Positions 42,696-55,609 are shown, counted from the stretch's first letter. The stretch: 64,000 nt of DNA from Adiantum capillus-veneris (GCA_014529385.2 CM043945.1:148725241-148789240); one strand, 5' to 3'. Program-made: numbers and translations. Notes: generated from the sequence alone by a model not told the origin.

Positions 42696-45264
42696 ATGAC
42701 CCAACATAATCAAGATAATGTAATTAATATTGATAACTTAGATTTAACTCATGGTATAACATTTGATGATGGTTGCAGAGTTGTCAACTACCTTGTTGAC
42801 AAGTTGCAAGAAGCAATGGAAAACCCTATTTTACAAGCGGAGGTTCAAAGTCAAATTCAAGCCCTTCAAGCTCAAGTTCCCCCAAGTACCCAAGAAAAGA
42901 GAATTCTTGCAAGGCCTCCAAGTGAAAACTCCAAAAGAGGAATCTCTTTCATTAATGAAGAGGAGATACCAGAAGGACCTCCAAGGAAAACTATTCGAGA
43001 AGACGAAGTATGCCTTGAAATTTCAAGGGAGAGGTATGAAAGTGATATTCCACCTACTTTTGAAAGTGATGCTGCCCCCAAGAAGACGATAGAAATGGTG
43101 TTCACCTACTCCTCCCAAAAAGAAGACAAAGTAATGAAAAGCTCTCTTTCTTGTTACATGGTTTTTGTCAAGGAGTCTAAGAAATATGCATGTGTTCCTA
43201 ATGAAGTTAAAAATGAAACTAAAGAGGAATTAGAACTTTCTAGTTTCCTAAATGAGTTTCAAGATCTGTTTATGGATGACATTCCTAAAGAGATACCTCC
43301 CAAAAGGGGAAAAGACGATCATTCCCTAGAGCTTCTACCTGGTAGCTCACCTTCTAATAAGCCTCCTTATTGACTCTCACCGGCTCAGCAAGGGGAGATT
43401 ATGAGGCAAGTGAATGAGCTTGTAGAAAAAGGGATGGTCACGCCTAGTTCATCTCCATTTTGTTCACCCATTCTACTAGTACAAAATAAATATGGTACTT
43501 ATAGAATGTGTGTGGACTATCGGGCATTTAATCGAATAACCATAAAGAATAGATTTCCTATTTTAGGATACAAGAACTATCTGATAAGCTACAAGGTTCT
43601 ACCTACTTTAGTAGAATAGATCTTAAAAGTGGCTATCACCAGATCAGGATAGTGCCTGAAGATATGCATAAGAAAACTTTTTCAAACAACTTTTGGCCTA
43701 TATTATTCTCGATACTTCCTTTTAGACTTACCAATGCTCTAGCTACCTTTAATCAAATGATCAAAAGGCTATTTAGACTTCATCGAGGCTTCATGATAGT
43801 GTTGTTTGACGCCATTATTTCTACTCGAAAACTATTGAGGAACATTAGCAACATCATTCATGTAATATTTCAGTTTTGAGAGACATTCAGCTTTACATTA
43901 GTAAAAAGAAACGTGAGTTTTTCTTAAAAGAGATTCAATATTCACGTCATATTATCTCTCAAGTAGGGATCTAAATGGACCTTGCAAAGTTGGAGGCAAT
44001 AAAAGAATAGCCTATACCAACGAATCTACATGAATTGAGAAGCTTTATAGGAATGTGTGCATACTATAGACAATTCATAGAAAATTCTCATTCATAGCAG
44101 GTCCATTATATGTTTTCACTAAGAAGAATCTTAAATTTGTGTGGTTTGCAAAAGAGAATGAACCTTTTGAAAGTTTAAAGGCAAATCATATCTCTCAACC
44201 CATTTTAATATTTACCAGACCTTTCAAAGCCTTTTGAAGTCCAATGTGATGCTTATGGTGGACAATGCCTTGGAGCTATTTTGCTTCAAGAAGGGCATGC
44301 CGTAGCATATGAAAGTAGGAGATTAGATGACCAAGAAAATAATCTAGGAATATATAAAAGAGTTGCTAGCTATTTTACATGACCTAGATGCTTGAAAGCA
44401 TTATCTCATAGGTACTCCATTTATTTTGTGCACAGACCATCAAAGTCTTAAATAATTTTTGACGCGAACTAAATTAAGTGATAAGAAAATGAGGTGGGAA
44501 AACACTCTTTCACAGTTTAATTTTCATAATGCTCACATAACTAGTAAGGACAACCAAGTGACAATGCACTTTCACGAAGGCCAAAAGTGAATGATGTATC
44601 AATAGCTACTCACAACGATCTATCTTCTATGATAGATGAATATGCATACATCAAAAATGTAATGTCAGCTATTGCACTGGGAAAGAAAGAGGAACCATAC
44701 AATATGCAAGATGTTTATCTTCTCTATGGAAATAAACTATGCATTACACATAATCTACGTGAAAAGGTTATACACAAATATCATGTTCCATCTTATGCGG
44801 GACATAGAGGGATTCAAGCTACTCTCAAGGGAGTAGAGATGTAATTTTATTGGCCAACAATGTAAACATACCGGACTATGTTGCCAAATGCATTGTATGC
44901 CAAAAGACAAAGTATGATACAGAGAAGTAGCCTAGCTTGCTTTAGCCATTGCCTATACCTGATTCCCCATATGGAAAAGTATATCCATGGATTTACTCTT
45001 TGGATTACCCAAGTCCATACATGGGAATACAAGAATTTGGACAATAGTAGACTGGTTTAGCAAGAAAGCGCATTTCATACCGGTCAAAAAGATTATTAAA
45101 GCACAACATATTGCAACCCTCTTTATCTCATAGGTTTTTAAGTATCACTATAGTATTCGATAGAGATCCAAGAATGACTAGCAATTTTTGGAAGGGTCTC
45201 TTTGAGAATTTGGCAACTAAGTTGAATTTCTCCTCGCCCTATCACCCACAAACGGATGGCCAAA
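42696..45264 (+). pseudogene. element C gag N terminus joined to RT, RNase H and integrase remains
   Basis: From ATG 42696 the gag N terminus (NIDNLDLTHGITFDD, VVNYLVDKLQEAMENP) runs for about 145 residues. It then passes in frame into the RT leader (LELSSFLNEFQDLFMDDIP). Capsid, zinc knuckle and protease are deleted. A TGA at 43371 replaces the Arg codon (CGA) found in B, a likely CpG deamination. RT blocks follow (AFNRITIKNRFPI), but the catalytic pair reads LFDAII, so the second Asp is lost (43811-43813). RNase H (44210-44460) and integrase (GHRGIQATLKGVE, near 44800, and [18 protein letters not shown]) are in broken frames. The coding region stops at HPQTDGQ, where the Mutator-like unit begins. 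Confidence 0.82.
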
Positions 45265-45272
45265 GAGGAGAT

Positions 45273-45812
45273 CCATATCCCGAGCAAACAAAACTGAGCG
45301 AGTCATTTTTTCGAGCAAATCTAGTCAAAAACTTGATACACAATGCATAATACCTAATCTATCTAAGCTAATAAAATGTAATGTCCATGGTATAAGTCAC
45401 CCCCTTTTGAACTAAACCAAATTTGTTGCCATTAGAAAAGTGCAACCCATTTGGCACCAATACTACTTTGCTTTACTAGCTTTGCTCCTAGTAAATCATA
45501 CATGATTTCTTCTTCTTGGGCCTCTTTTTCTTGGCAGTAGTATATTACTGCTAGAGAAATCCAAATGCACTCTAGCATTTGACAAAAATCAATATATACA
45601 TCTTTCCCATTGTCTACATTCAACATACCCTTACTTGGGGTATGCACTAGTCTGGCTCTCTAGTGAGACTCATTCAATGTCTTTCTTCTTCAAAATAAGG
45701 AAAATCCAAAACCACTCCCCAAAACAAATCACTACCACAAGCTACATACTTTATCCAAGCATGTCCATCAAAACTCTACTCCATTCAATACATAGTTGAC
45801 TAGTTTTCTTTT
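45273..45812. other. left part of the Mutator-like unit, no gene recognised
   Basis: Contains the left end with CGAGCAAA motifs and then A/T-rich DNA without a recognisable frame. Confidence 0.45.
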
Positions 45813-46223
45813 TTAGGAGGAAACACGTAAGCAATGTAGCCATCTTATATAGTTGGCTTTTCCAAAATTTCTACAACCTCTTAAACAAAAAAAAGAGGTT
45901 AATCTGCAATGGAAGAGCATCAATGATTTTAGGAACACTTTTGGTGCTTGCAAGGTCAGGTTGTATACTTCCATCTTCAAAAATGATCGATGATATCTTG
46001 GAACCAACCAAAGATGTAGCTTGATTCTCAGTGGCCTCAGCCTTGTAGTACTATGACACCTCATGATCTAGCAAATAAAACAACTTATTTGCTTCATTGC
46101 AGCCACATTCAAGCTTTAGTTGCTCCTTAAGCAATGCTAGTGGCTACAATGCAAAATTTAAATGTTCCATTTTAGAATAATTATCTTTGAGAGGTTACAC
46201 TCTGATTGTCTGATATTGACCGT
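45813..46223 (-). pseudogene. unrecognised coding-looking fragment, part 2
   Basis: On the minus strand the frame reads PLALLKEQLKLECGCNEANK, FYLLDHEVS, a stop, then KISSIIFEDGSIQPDL and VPKIIDALPLQINLFF. The composition is that of a folded protein, not of random A/T-rich DNA. Stops interrupt it. The frame continues across copia D2 into 51403-51475, so D2 split it. No family was recognised. It could be a captured host exon. Confidence 0.4.
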
Positions 46224-46500
46224 TGTTGAAGATGATGAAACAGGAAACAGAAGGAAGACAGCAACTCAGAGTAGGAAGAAGACGGAGAAGGAGAAGACAC
46301 AGAGCTTGTGTACGAGATCTCTGTAGTCTCTCTGTCTGTATTGGAATAATTGTATATACAAACTCAGAGCTACAAAGCTTATATGAAACCCTAAGAGATA
46401 AGGTGTCCTTTCACACCAGATGTCCAGGGGGAAAAACCCAGTGGGAGAAAAGTGCCCCTGGTGAAGCGCGTATACACACTAACACTACTACATGTCTACA
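46224..46500 (-). repeat. 3' LTR of D2
   Basis: Starts TGTTGAAG and ends TCTACA on the plus strand; nearly identical to 51121-51397. Confidence 0.93.
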
Positions 46501-46547
46501 AATCCCCCCTGTAGTGATAGTGTGAATCCGTACAAGGTAGCAGATCA

Positions 46548-49500
46548 TCATGTGTATGAGAGTAAGCCCAAAGCTTTTCGGAAAGCTTCAAACTTTTCTC
46601 GTGATAACGCCTTCGTAAATAGATCTGCAATGTTATCCTGTGTAGGACAGTAAGTTAGTGTGATCTCCCCTGCATGTAGCCTTTCCCTGACATAGTCGTA
46701 GTGAACCTCTATGTGCTTTGTTCTTGCATGAAATACTGGATTCCTTGCAACTGCCATAGCACTCTGACTGTCAGTGAAAATGGTAGTGGGTGCCTGTTGA
46801 CACTCACAAAGATCTGCCAATAACCTGCGTATCCATACACAATCAACTGTTGCCGTGAAAGCTGCCCTGTACTCAGCTTCACAAGTTGATGTAGCCACCG
46901 TGGGTTGCTTCTTGCTTAGCCAAGATATACATGCATTTCCCAAGAAAAAACAATTGCCACTTGTGGAATGTCGTGTGTCAAAATCACCAGCCCAATCTGA
47001 ATCGCTGTAACCAAGAAGCTGCATAGAACTGTGCTTTCCATACATATCCCCCCTTGGAAAGAACATGGCAAGATTAAGGGTACCTGAAAGGTAACGAAGT
47101 ATGCGCTTCACAGCCTGCCAATGATGCATACCTGGGCTGTGCATAAATCTGCTTGCTTGTGAAACCCCAAATTGAATGTCTGGACGAGTGTTGCCTGCCA
47201 AATATATCAAGCAACCAACGGCTGCTGCATAAGTATGTACATCAAAAGGTTCTCCAGCATCGTGCATGCTCAACTTTGATCCAGTTTCTACGGGTGTAGA
47301 GATTGGCTTACAATTTTGCATACCAAACTTGTCCAAAATTTTATGCAAATATTTTGCCTGCAACATGTATATGCCATCCTCTGATTGCACAAACTGAATA
47401 CCCAAGTAATAATGTAGCAAACCAAGATCAGACATCTCAAAGGTTTTTCTCAAAGCATTTTTAAACGCTTCAATTTCATCTGCACTATTGCCTGTAAGAA
47501 GCATATCATCCACATAAAGTGTTAGCATAATGAGAACTCCATCTCTCTTTTTGACATACAAAGTACTTTCTGTTGGACTATTCTGAAATCACTTGCCAAT
47601 CAAATAAGTATGTATCTTCTCATACCATGCTCTTGGAGCCTGTTTGAGACCATACAAAGCTTTATGCAATCTACATACCTTTTGCTCTTGACCTTTTACA
47701 ACAAAACCACTTGGTTGAATTACATAAACTTCTTCCTGCAAATCACCATTCAAAAAAGCAGTCTTGATATCCAACTTATGCACTTTCCAACCATGATGAG
47801 CAGCAATTGCAACTAGTGATCTAACTGTGGACGCACGAGAAGTAGGAGCAAAGGTTTCATCATAATCTATGCCTTTCTGTTGCGCATAGCCTTTTGCCAC
47901 AAGCCTTGCTTTGTACCTGTCAACAGTACCATCTTGTTTCCTTTTTACCTTAAAAACCCACTTTGTACCAATAGGCTTTTTACCTGTAGGCAAGTCCACT
48001 AGATCCCATGTATGATTCTTATGAATAGAATCAATTTCTTGCTGCATAGCATCTTTCCACTGAACACACTCTAAAGCTTGTTCAAATGAATCAGGCTCAT
48101 CTGCATCACAAAGAGTGCTAAAGCAAGCCAAATCTACTTGCTCTCTGCCAAAAGTAGTACCAGCACGTGTTTTCCGTGGCAACGGTGCATCCAACTTGCT
48201 ATCCTGCAAAGTTTTCTGAACCCATTTAGGCAAGGTTCTTTCTTCCCTGAGAACTTCTTGCTCTTCACGCACAATTTCCTCTACATCATGAGGTGTCACA
48301 TGCTGATCAAAAGATTGATCAAGATTATCAACCTGTTGTGATTCTTGATTCTCCACAAAAGAAGGAAGCAAACCTTCAAATACATCATGTGTCTGCATAT
48401 GAGGTACATCAAAAGAAACCATAGGTTGAGCAGTAGTTTCTGCAAAAATTACATCACGACTTTCAAGAATCTTGTTTGTAGCAGGATTGTAAAGTCTATA
48501 ACCTTTACTTCCACTACTGTACCCCACAAATATACATTTGATTGCCTTATCATCAAGCTTCCCACGTAACTGCTGAGGGATGTGAGCATAAGCAAGACAA
48601 CCAAAAACACGAAGATAACTGACTGAAGGTTTTTTGTCATACCAAGCTTCATATGCAGTAATGGTCTTCAAGGCACGAGTAGGACACCTGTTCAAAACAT
48701 GTGCTGCACAAGCAACTGCCTCCATCCATAGCTTATGAGGCAAACTCTTAGCCTTGAGCATACATCTAGCCGTCTCCATTAAAGACCTGTTCTTCCTTTT
48801 TGCAACACCATTCTGTTGTGGTGTGTATGGCATAGTGCATTGGTGTTTAATGCCTTTCTTTCCCAAAAAATCCTTAAATGCACCTGACATGTATTCACCT
48901 CCTCGATCGGTACGAAGAGTCTGTACTTTGCAACCTGTTTCATTTTCAACCATGGCGACATAATGTTGAAAAACTGCAAACACATCTGACTTTGCTTTGA
49001 GTGGATACACCCAACAAAACCTGGAAAAGTCATCAATGAAGGTCACAAAATAAAGGCTGTTTCCTATAGATGGCGTCCTCATAGGACCACATACATCACT
49101 GTGTACAAGTTGCAACTTTCGTGTCGCTCTAACTGAACCATCCTACGAAAATGCAAATCTGTGCATCTTTCCAAGAACGCAACCTTCACATACATGTCTT
49201 GGTGGCAACTCCAATAAAGACAAATCATGCACCATATTATGACGTTGTAAAGTCATCAAACTGCCATAACCAACATGCCCAAATCTAGCATGCCACAACT
49301 CAGCATCCTGCATGGCCTGAGTCTTTGTTTCTGCAATACATACCTGAATCTGCTTTTCATAATGATCTAGCACAAATAGTCCATTTTCCAGCGTACCTAT
49401 AGTGATAAGAGAATAACCATTCTCTGGATCTCGTACAACACATCTGTCATCCTCAAAAATGACCCGAAGACCATTTTTTGCAAGAGAGGATACAGACAAC

Positions 49501-50729
49501 AAATTCTTCTTGATCCCTGGAACATATAAGACATCTGGCAAGCATAAATCTGAACCATCTGAAATGGTAATCAAAATCTTACCAACGCCTTTGATTGGAT
49601 AAGAAGCATTATTTGCACATGTCACCTTCTTTCCTGCTGGAGCTGCATCCAATGAACAAAACAAATCCTTCCTTGAAGTAATATGCCTGGATGCACCACT
49701 ATCAAAGTACCAAATCATTTGTGTCTTGTCAACACTGTAAGCAGAAAAATTTGAACATACTACAAAAGCATAAGAATCCTGCACAAAGTTTGCAGACTCT
49801 TCTTTAGCTGTAGAAGAATCACCAGAAGCTGAAACAACCAAACTTGACTCTTTCTTCTTTTCTTTAGCAATTCGCTTTTTACACTCACTAATGTAGTGAC
49901 CAGGTTTCTTGCAGTAGTGACATTTACCTTTCTTCTTGGACTTGTCGGAATCACCTTTAGACTTCTCTGAAGATTGTCCTGCACTAGACTTGGAGTAATG
50001 AGCACTCTCTTTACCCCTGTTTTTGTTCTGTACAACAAGAGCATGATCCATACCATCCACCTGTAAAGACTTTTTCTTACGTGATTGATCCTCCTGCAAT
50101 AGCAAAGCCACTAACTCTTCAAAATGAAGAGGGTCAGGATTAGCTCGCAAAGACAGAGTCAAAGAAGTCTGAAAAGTCAAATAAGATGGTGGTAGTGAAT
50201 TGAGTGTTTTGGAAACCAAGTCCTTCTCTGGAATCACTTCATCAATGCTAAGCAATTGCTCTTTAAGATCCCTGATTTTTGTAAGATGCTCGACAATATC
50301 GTCACCTTCGTCCATCTGTATTTTGTCAAGTTGTTTCTTCAAAAACTCTATTCTGGCAGCGTTTCTTCCTCCAAACATAGCTTGCAGAGTGTTCCAAGCA
50401 TCCTCAAAAGTTCTGCAAGATCTGATATGTGGTGTGATTGTCCTCTTTATGGTTAAGGCAATCACAGCCATAGCCTGTGCATCTTTAGTATCCCATCTCT
50501 TTTGCTGTGGAGTGACTTGTGAGGGTCCTGCACCAACAGCTGCACCACGACCAGGCGTGGCAGGTGCAATGCTACCTGGACGAACTTCATCTCCAGATAC
50601 ATAATCCCACAATCCTTTACCAACCAAAACATTTTTGGCCATAAAAGACCAAAGAGAATAGTTGGTACCATCCAATTTGTCTTCGGATGTAAACGCACCA
50701 AAAATCTCTTTCTCCGTAGATTGAGCCAT
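46548..50729 (-). pseudogene. copia D2 Gag-Pol polyprotein with two in-frame stops
   Basis: One frame of about 1390 codons runs from ATG 50729 to TGA 46548. In order it shows gag (FTSEDKLDGTNYSLWSFMAK), zinc knuckle CHYCKKPGHYISEC, protease WYFDSGASRHIT, pre-integrase LWHARFGHVGYGSL, the integrase core, RT (YVDDMLLTG) and RNase H (YSDSDWAGDFDTRHSTSG). Two nonsense codons interrupt it: TAG at 49143-49145 before HSDVCGPM, and TGA at 47589-47591 inside RT. The integrase motif reads NGVAKRKNRS, so the catalytic Glu (48798-48800) has become Lys; D1 keeps Glu. An in-frame GTG lies upstream, but ATG 50729 starts the family match. The element is dead, though barely decayed. Confidence 0.93.
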
Positions 50730-51120
50730 ACTGTAGATGCACACAAGAGACCAAAAGAACCTCCAAGAGATTCACAAATCTCCTCTCCAATCCAAGCAAA
50801 ACTCTACACAAAATCTCAGCACAAAGCTAAAACAAGCTGCTTCCCAAAAGAACTGTTTACCTGAAGAAAATCTGTCAAAAAGCACACCCTCTTGATCTAA
50901 ACGCCTCCGAAAAGTAACTTCTGCTACGCTGCTCAGAACGAAATTCTGAGGGCTCGAACGGCTTCGAAAGGGGGGTAAAACCCCAGCTCAGAATACTCCC
51001 AGAACGTCGAGGATGCTCCCACGAACAAATTTTTTGAAAACTGCTTGAAAACTGCGATTGCGCGCGCGGACGCGAAAACGCAAGTAGAGGCTCTGGAAAT
51101 CACCTTTCTCTGATACCAAT

Positions 51121-51397
51121 TGTTGAAGATGATGAAACAGGAAACAAAAGGAAGACAGCAACTCAGAGTAGGAAGAAGATGGAGAAGGAGAAGACACAGA
51201 GCTTGTGTACGAGATCTCTGTAGTCTCTCTGTCTGTATTGGAATAATTGTATATACAAACTCAGAGCTACAAAGCTTATATGAAACCCTAAGAGATAAGG
51301 TGTCCTTTCACACCAGATGTCCAGGGGGAAAAACCCAGTGGGAGAAAAGTGCCCCTGGTGAAGCGCGTATACACACTAACACTACTACATGTCTACA
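51121..51397 (-). repeat. 5' LTR of D2
   Basis: On the minus strand it precedes the primer site and contains a TATA-like CATATAAGC. It matches 46224-46500 except at about two bases. Confidence 0.93.
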
Positions 51398-51402
51398 ACC
51401 GT

Positions 51403-51475
51403 CAAACATAAGCAACAACCTTTTCCGCATGTGCAAGGCTGATGATGGTAATATGCCAAGCCATTCATTCACATG
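51403..51475 (-). pseudogene. unrecognised coding-looking fragment, part 1
   Basis: The minus strand reads EGHVNEWLGILPSSALHMRK and then LLLMF. The frame enters the fragment at 45813-46223 if D2 and one copy of ACCGT are ignored. No family recognised. Confidence 0.4.
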
Positions 51476-52574
51476 ACCTTCTTGCAAAGAAAATAATATA
51501 GCAGTAAAGTTTTGGGGGACCTTCTTGCAGAGAAAACAAAATATGAGTATACAAGGTTGATCTTTTTGCTAGAAGATTAGAATCTTTCTTGTGAAATTCA
51601 AAATAACAGTTAAGTTTGTGCCTAGTAACCCTATTGCACACCAATTTGAGGTAACCCTAGCACGGACCTTTTTGGGGGACAACATTTTGAGCTAATGTGA
51701 ATCGTCAACTTTCGGGACAATTTTGTTGACGCTTTGCCTCTAGACTCCTTGACCGGCTACAGAAGGTCCGAGTCTAACTTGGCCAGTCCTTGTGAGTTGC
51801 ATCTGATGCGGCTATAGTTTCGGCCCTCTTTGTGGCCCTTGTTTATTTTGTTTTCTAAAAGTAAGAGCCTTTGCCAAGAACTTAATAAAGCTCTAGTATT
51901 GCACCTACACTGCACTGTTTGAGAGGAATCATTTTCCCAAACATACAAAATTTCGTTCCTTGAATTTGCCAAGAGAAGATTTTATAACAATGGGTCATTT
52001 TTTTGCTTTTTATGCTATTTTTCTCTATTTTGAGGTGAAAATTTTTATTTTCCCATTGCCATTTTTGAGATTGAAAAACGCACGAATAGTTTGGTTCAAC
52101 GATTTTTTGGGGCTTCATTAAGAGGAATCACTTTTCATTCTACTTCAATTCTAAAGAAAACTTAGTCTTCAAGAGTTAAATGCAAAGGCCGAAGGCGATG
52201 GTATCTGTTTCTAGATCAGCAAGGGGGACATATTTGAGTGTGTGAACTCTCTTTTTCTCTCCCTTTCTTGGCTCCCATGCAGCCAGAGAAAGGAGTCAAT
52301 ATGGACACCATGCGTCCGAGGTTGTGTGTGCAATACAAGGGGGGCAGGAGTATCACCAGACCCAACTACAGCGGGGCATGGGCGGGGGGATGTGAAGTGC
52401 AGGGATTTGCTCTAGGGATCAACACATGCGAGCGTGGTTTACTACAAAAGCACATAAAATATAGACGAGGGAAGAATGGTGCTCTCTGTGTGCGTGGTAA
52501 AAGGGGAGGAAGAGCTTCAGGGGATGCCTCTGCCAATACTTGCAGGAGGGAGCGCAGCTCTATGTGCATCGGGG

Positions 52575-52647
<73 letters not shown>

Positions 52648-53039
52648 GATGTTAAGCTGAGACACATTTTTCCTGAATGCTGCTTCACTGGCTCATTCTG
52701 CTGCAGTCGGCGTAGTTCCTGCATCAGGAGCAGCCCATGCACCTAGCCCATCGCGTGGTTGTGCCTGCATTATGCAGCATGGCCCTGGTAGTTGGAGCTT
52801 TGGATCATGACTCTCTCTCTCTCTCTCTCTCTATCATGCCCTCGGTACTGGCCTCGTTTAATGAGTGGTACGCGGCTAGCTATAGTTTCAGGATCATGAC
52901 GCCATTGACCTCATCTGCTGTAGCTTTCTCCTGGTTAGATGCCCTCGATGCTGGCCCCTAATTGAGTGGTGCGCGACCAAACTTTTGTGGCCAAGATCAT
53001 AACGCCATAATTCACTGCAATTGCTCGGTCACACATCGT
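51476..53039. other. Mutator-like unit interior, microsatellites, no gene recognised
   Basis: A (GA)n tract of about 70 bp lies at 52578-52647 and a short (CT)n at 52811-52832. Open frames over these tracts are repeat artefacts. Confidence 0.5.
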
Positions 53040-53159
53040 CCCTCTTCCTTCTCTACTAAAGTTGGGACACTCCATGAAACTATCCCGTGCCGAAACTGTC
53101 CTGCGTCGGCACGGGATAGTTTCATGGAGTGTCCCAACTTTGGTAGAGAAGGAAGAGGG
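53040..53159. repeat. 54-bp inverted repeat forming a long hairpin
   Basis: The arms 53040-53093 and 53106-53159 are complementary over 54 bp with one mismatch, which would be a G-U pair in RNA. The loop is 12 nt (AACTGTCCTGCG). The arm includes TGGGACACTCCATGAAAC. It could be a foldback mobile element or give a double-stranded RNA precursor. Confidence 0.9.
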
Positions 53160-54830
53160 GATAAAAAAAAGGAGCTAGTTTGGCCCTTGGACATTCTATG
53201 TTTCCGATCGTCATGCACTGGCTATCATTTCTAGATCACACGTCTTGTCGTTTAGCAGCTGCATCAACTCCGCTAAACCCATAAATATTTTTTCTTTCTG
53301 CTTCGTTAATCCAGCAGGGACACAGTCCTAAACTATACTGCGCCGGCGCGGGACCTTTAGGGCCAGAGTCCAGATATCGGATTAAAATGTCCACGCAAAA
53401 AGTCGCAATGATCACGCGCCCTACCAGCTCATAGGCAATACGAGCAATAGTGGCAGTCATAATATACATGCTCAGTGCTATGGCCGGCTGAGAAATAAAT
53501 TCCACCTTTATCGCTGATAAGGCAAAGGGACACGCAGTTAGTAGCTCGCAGAGCAGCTCACAGGATCACTTGCAGGGAAGCTTTGCGTCTAATCTCATCG
53601 ACAAGAAAGGGGCCTCATCTAAACGTCGTGACGCTTGATGGGATCATTCTTTCCAGCACTGATCACTTGTGGGCGGCCTTGCGAAGCATGCTGTTGCCTT
53701 CCCAGTGAAAGGAAATGCTGTGGAGGTTGTGGATAGTCCCTCACAGTTTTACAATACTCTGAAGCCCTGCATTAAGGTCTGCCAAAAACCGAGTGGTCAT
53801 ATCCGCGTTGTATGGTGGCACTGGACCTAATTTGGAGCAAAAACTGTTGGAGCCGTTGCTTGCTATTGAACCGATGCTATGGCTTATGCCCTGCTGCTAT
53901 TGTGCTCGCACCTTACACCCCCATTTTTGCATTTGGTGTGAACACGCACATGCACGCTACTGTAGCACAACTGCCCACGAGCAACGGCTATGACTTCTCA
54001 TGCTCAGATTTGGCTGGGGTTCATATGCCGAATTGCGTCGTACTTGCCCCTATAACGCCGGGACGTACCCCTAACTGGTACCGCGTTGGCGCGGGAGGGT
54101 AAAGGGTAGAAAACGTGGTTTCTCAGGCTTATGAAAAATTAATGTTATGTAATAAACAAATTAGATGTTTTGGCATGATTTCAAGAAGTTTACATTGTTT
54201 TTGGCTAATTACAGATGACGTATGTCCTTTTCTCCATGCTCTCAATCGACATTTTCAAATTCCGCATAATAAGCTGAGACATGTTTTTCCCACACATTTG
54301 GACCTAGCATTCAAATTTAGAATAAAATTGTATGGTTTAACAAAAGTGTCTTCAATGATAAATTCATCAATTAAACAAACAAAATGGAGCAGAGAAGCAA
54401 ACTAGGCATCATGTGGGACTTGGCTCTACTCAGTATCGCATCGATGCGGGAGGGATACAGATGAAAAACATGCAATCTATTGAGCTTGCAAAGTGAACTT
54501 AGCATAACATGGACATTGCCTCACTGAGCACCACGTTGGCTCGGGAGAGTTCAATGCAGAAAACTAGTTATCTTCGGAATTGTAAAGCAAACAAAAGATT
54601 CACATAATCGTTTTGGGACATGGCTCTAATCCATACCGCGTAAGTGTGGGATAGGTAAGTTCAATGTCCTATTTTGTTAAAGACTTCTTGAACTGATCAA
54701 CCTTTACTGTGTTTGTGGCCTTGTTTACATTTCAAGTGCCATAAAGTTTTGAGAGTAAGTATTCGTTTTTAGGATAGGACATTTCCATAAATGCCTCTGC
54801 GCCAACGCGATATGGTTAAGAAGGATTCTT
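53160..54830. repeat. dispersed GC-rich motif, degenerate repeats
   Basis: Variants of ACCGCGTTGGCGCGGGA occur near 53336, 54080, 54432, 54525 and 54632, and inverted near 54797. The hairpin loop (near 53100) holds a related copy. After several copies comes a similar tail (GGGAGAGTTCAATGCAGAAA type). Copies at 54432, 54525 and 54632 are about 100 bp apart. Open frames here show no known family. Confidence 0.6.
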
Positions 54831-55600
54831 GATGAAGAGATGTCATGTACATCGTAGGCTTTAAAGTCTTTCTCAATGGCCATCCTCATCCGCTGTCAAA
54901 ACGTGCCATTCCTCATAATTATGTGGACATGCAAATTAGAGTATAAATTTTTAAAGGTGGGGCATCGAAAAGGTTACTAGGCAGATTTGTGAAAATGAAG
55001 AGTTTGTGTCTTAGCCTAAGATATACAGATCATGTTATGGCTATGCATTGATTGATTATGTCACCATCACATGTCTATCCTTCCCATCATCATTTTGCTA
55101 TGCAATTCTTAATTATATCACCATTGTAGACCTATCGTTCCGTGGCTTCAATCGGATCTACAATGATGTCATTTTCGAGCTCCAATCTGGAAGCACATCA
55201 ATGAAAAGATTGTCGGTATCTAGTTGTGTCAGCATTGTTGCCATTTTGACGGCCAAGGTCACATTATTCCCCAAAGCATATTGCTCTAGCGCAGTGTCCT
55301 TTGGAGCAACAAACAAGGTATTTTTGTTCCCTTGTCTACATTGGGGCTTCGTTATAGGTTCCCTAACCTGTACAATGTTTTTAGGTTATACATTACCTTG
55401 TATGTATGAAGTCCCTCCTCTAGTGGTGGTTCTAGAAGATGTAGTCAGAGTGCATCAACTCCATTGCCATTGTGTAGTGATCAGGTTGGAGTGATCATTA
55501 AGATAGAGTTTCATGACAAGAGTGACATTCTAGATATAGGTATAGGGTCTCTGTAAAAAATAGACCAGAAGGCAGCTACATTTGAAGCCTGAAAGGAGAT
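54831..55600. other. no gene recognised
   Basis: A 148-codon plus-strand frame (55048-55494) exists, but shows no motif, and its composition is hydrophobic and Cys-rich. The minus strand gives an equally plausible broken frame (NNVTLAVKMATMLTQLD). Neither can be chosen. Confidence 0.35.
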
Positions 55601-55609
55601 GAAATGAGA

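Larger units (their letters stand above)
46224..51397 (-). mobile_element. Ty1/copia element D2, young and nearly intact
   Basis: Flanked by ACCGT (46219-46223 and 51398-51402). LTRs of 277 bp at 46224-46500 and 51121-51397 differ at about two positions, so the insertion is recent. On the minus strand a primer site TTGGTATCAGAG lies beside the 5' LTR (rc of 51108-51119), and a polypurine tract (rc of 46501-46510) lies beside the 3' LTR. Confidence 0.95.

Noticed and set aside
52238-52742. 140-codon plus frame and its minus counterpart
   Set aside because: Much of each is (GA)n or (CT)n translation; no motif in the remainder.
55048-55494. 148-codon plus-strand frame
   Set aside because: No recognisable motif, odd composition, and an equally plausible broken frame on the other strand.
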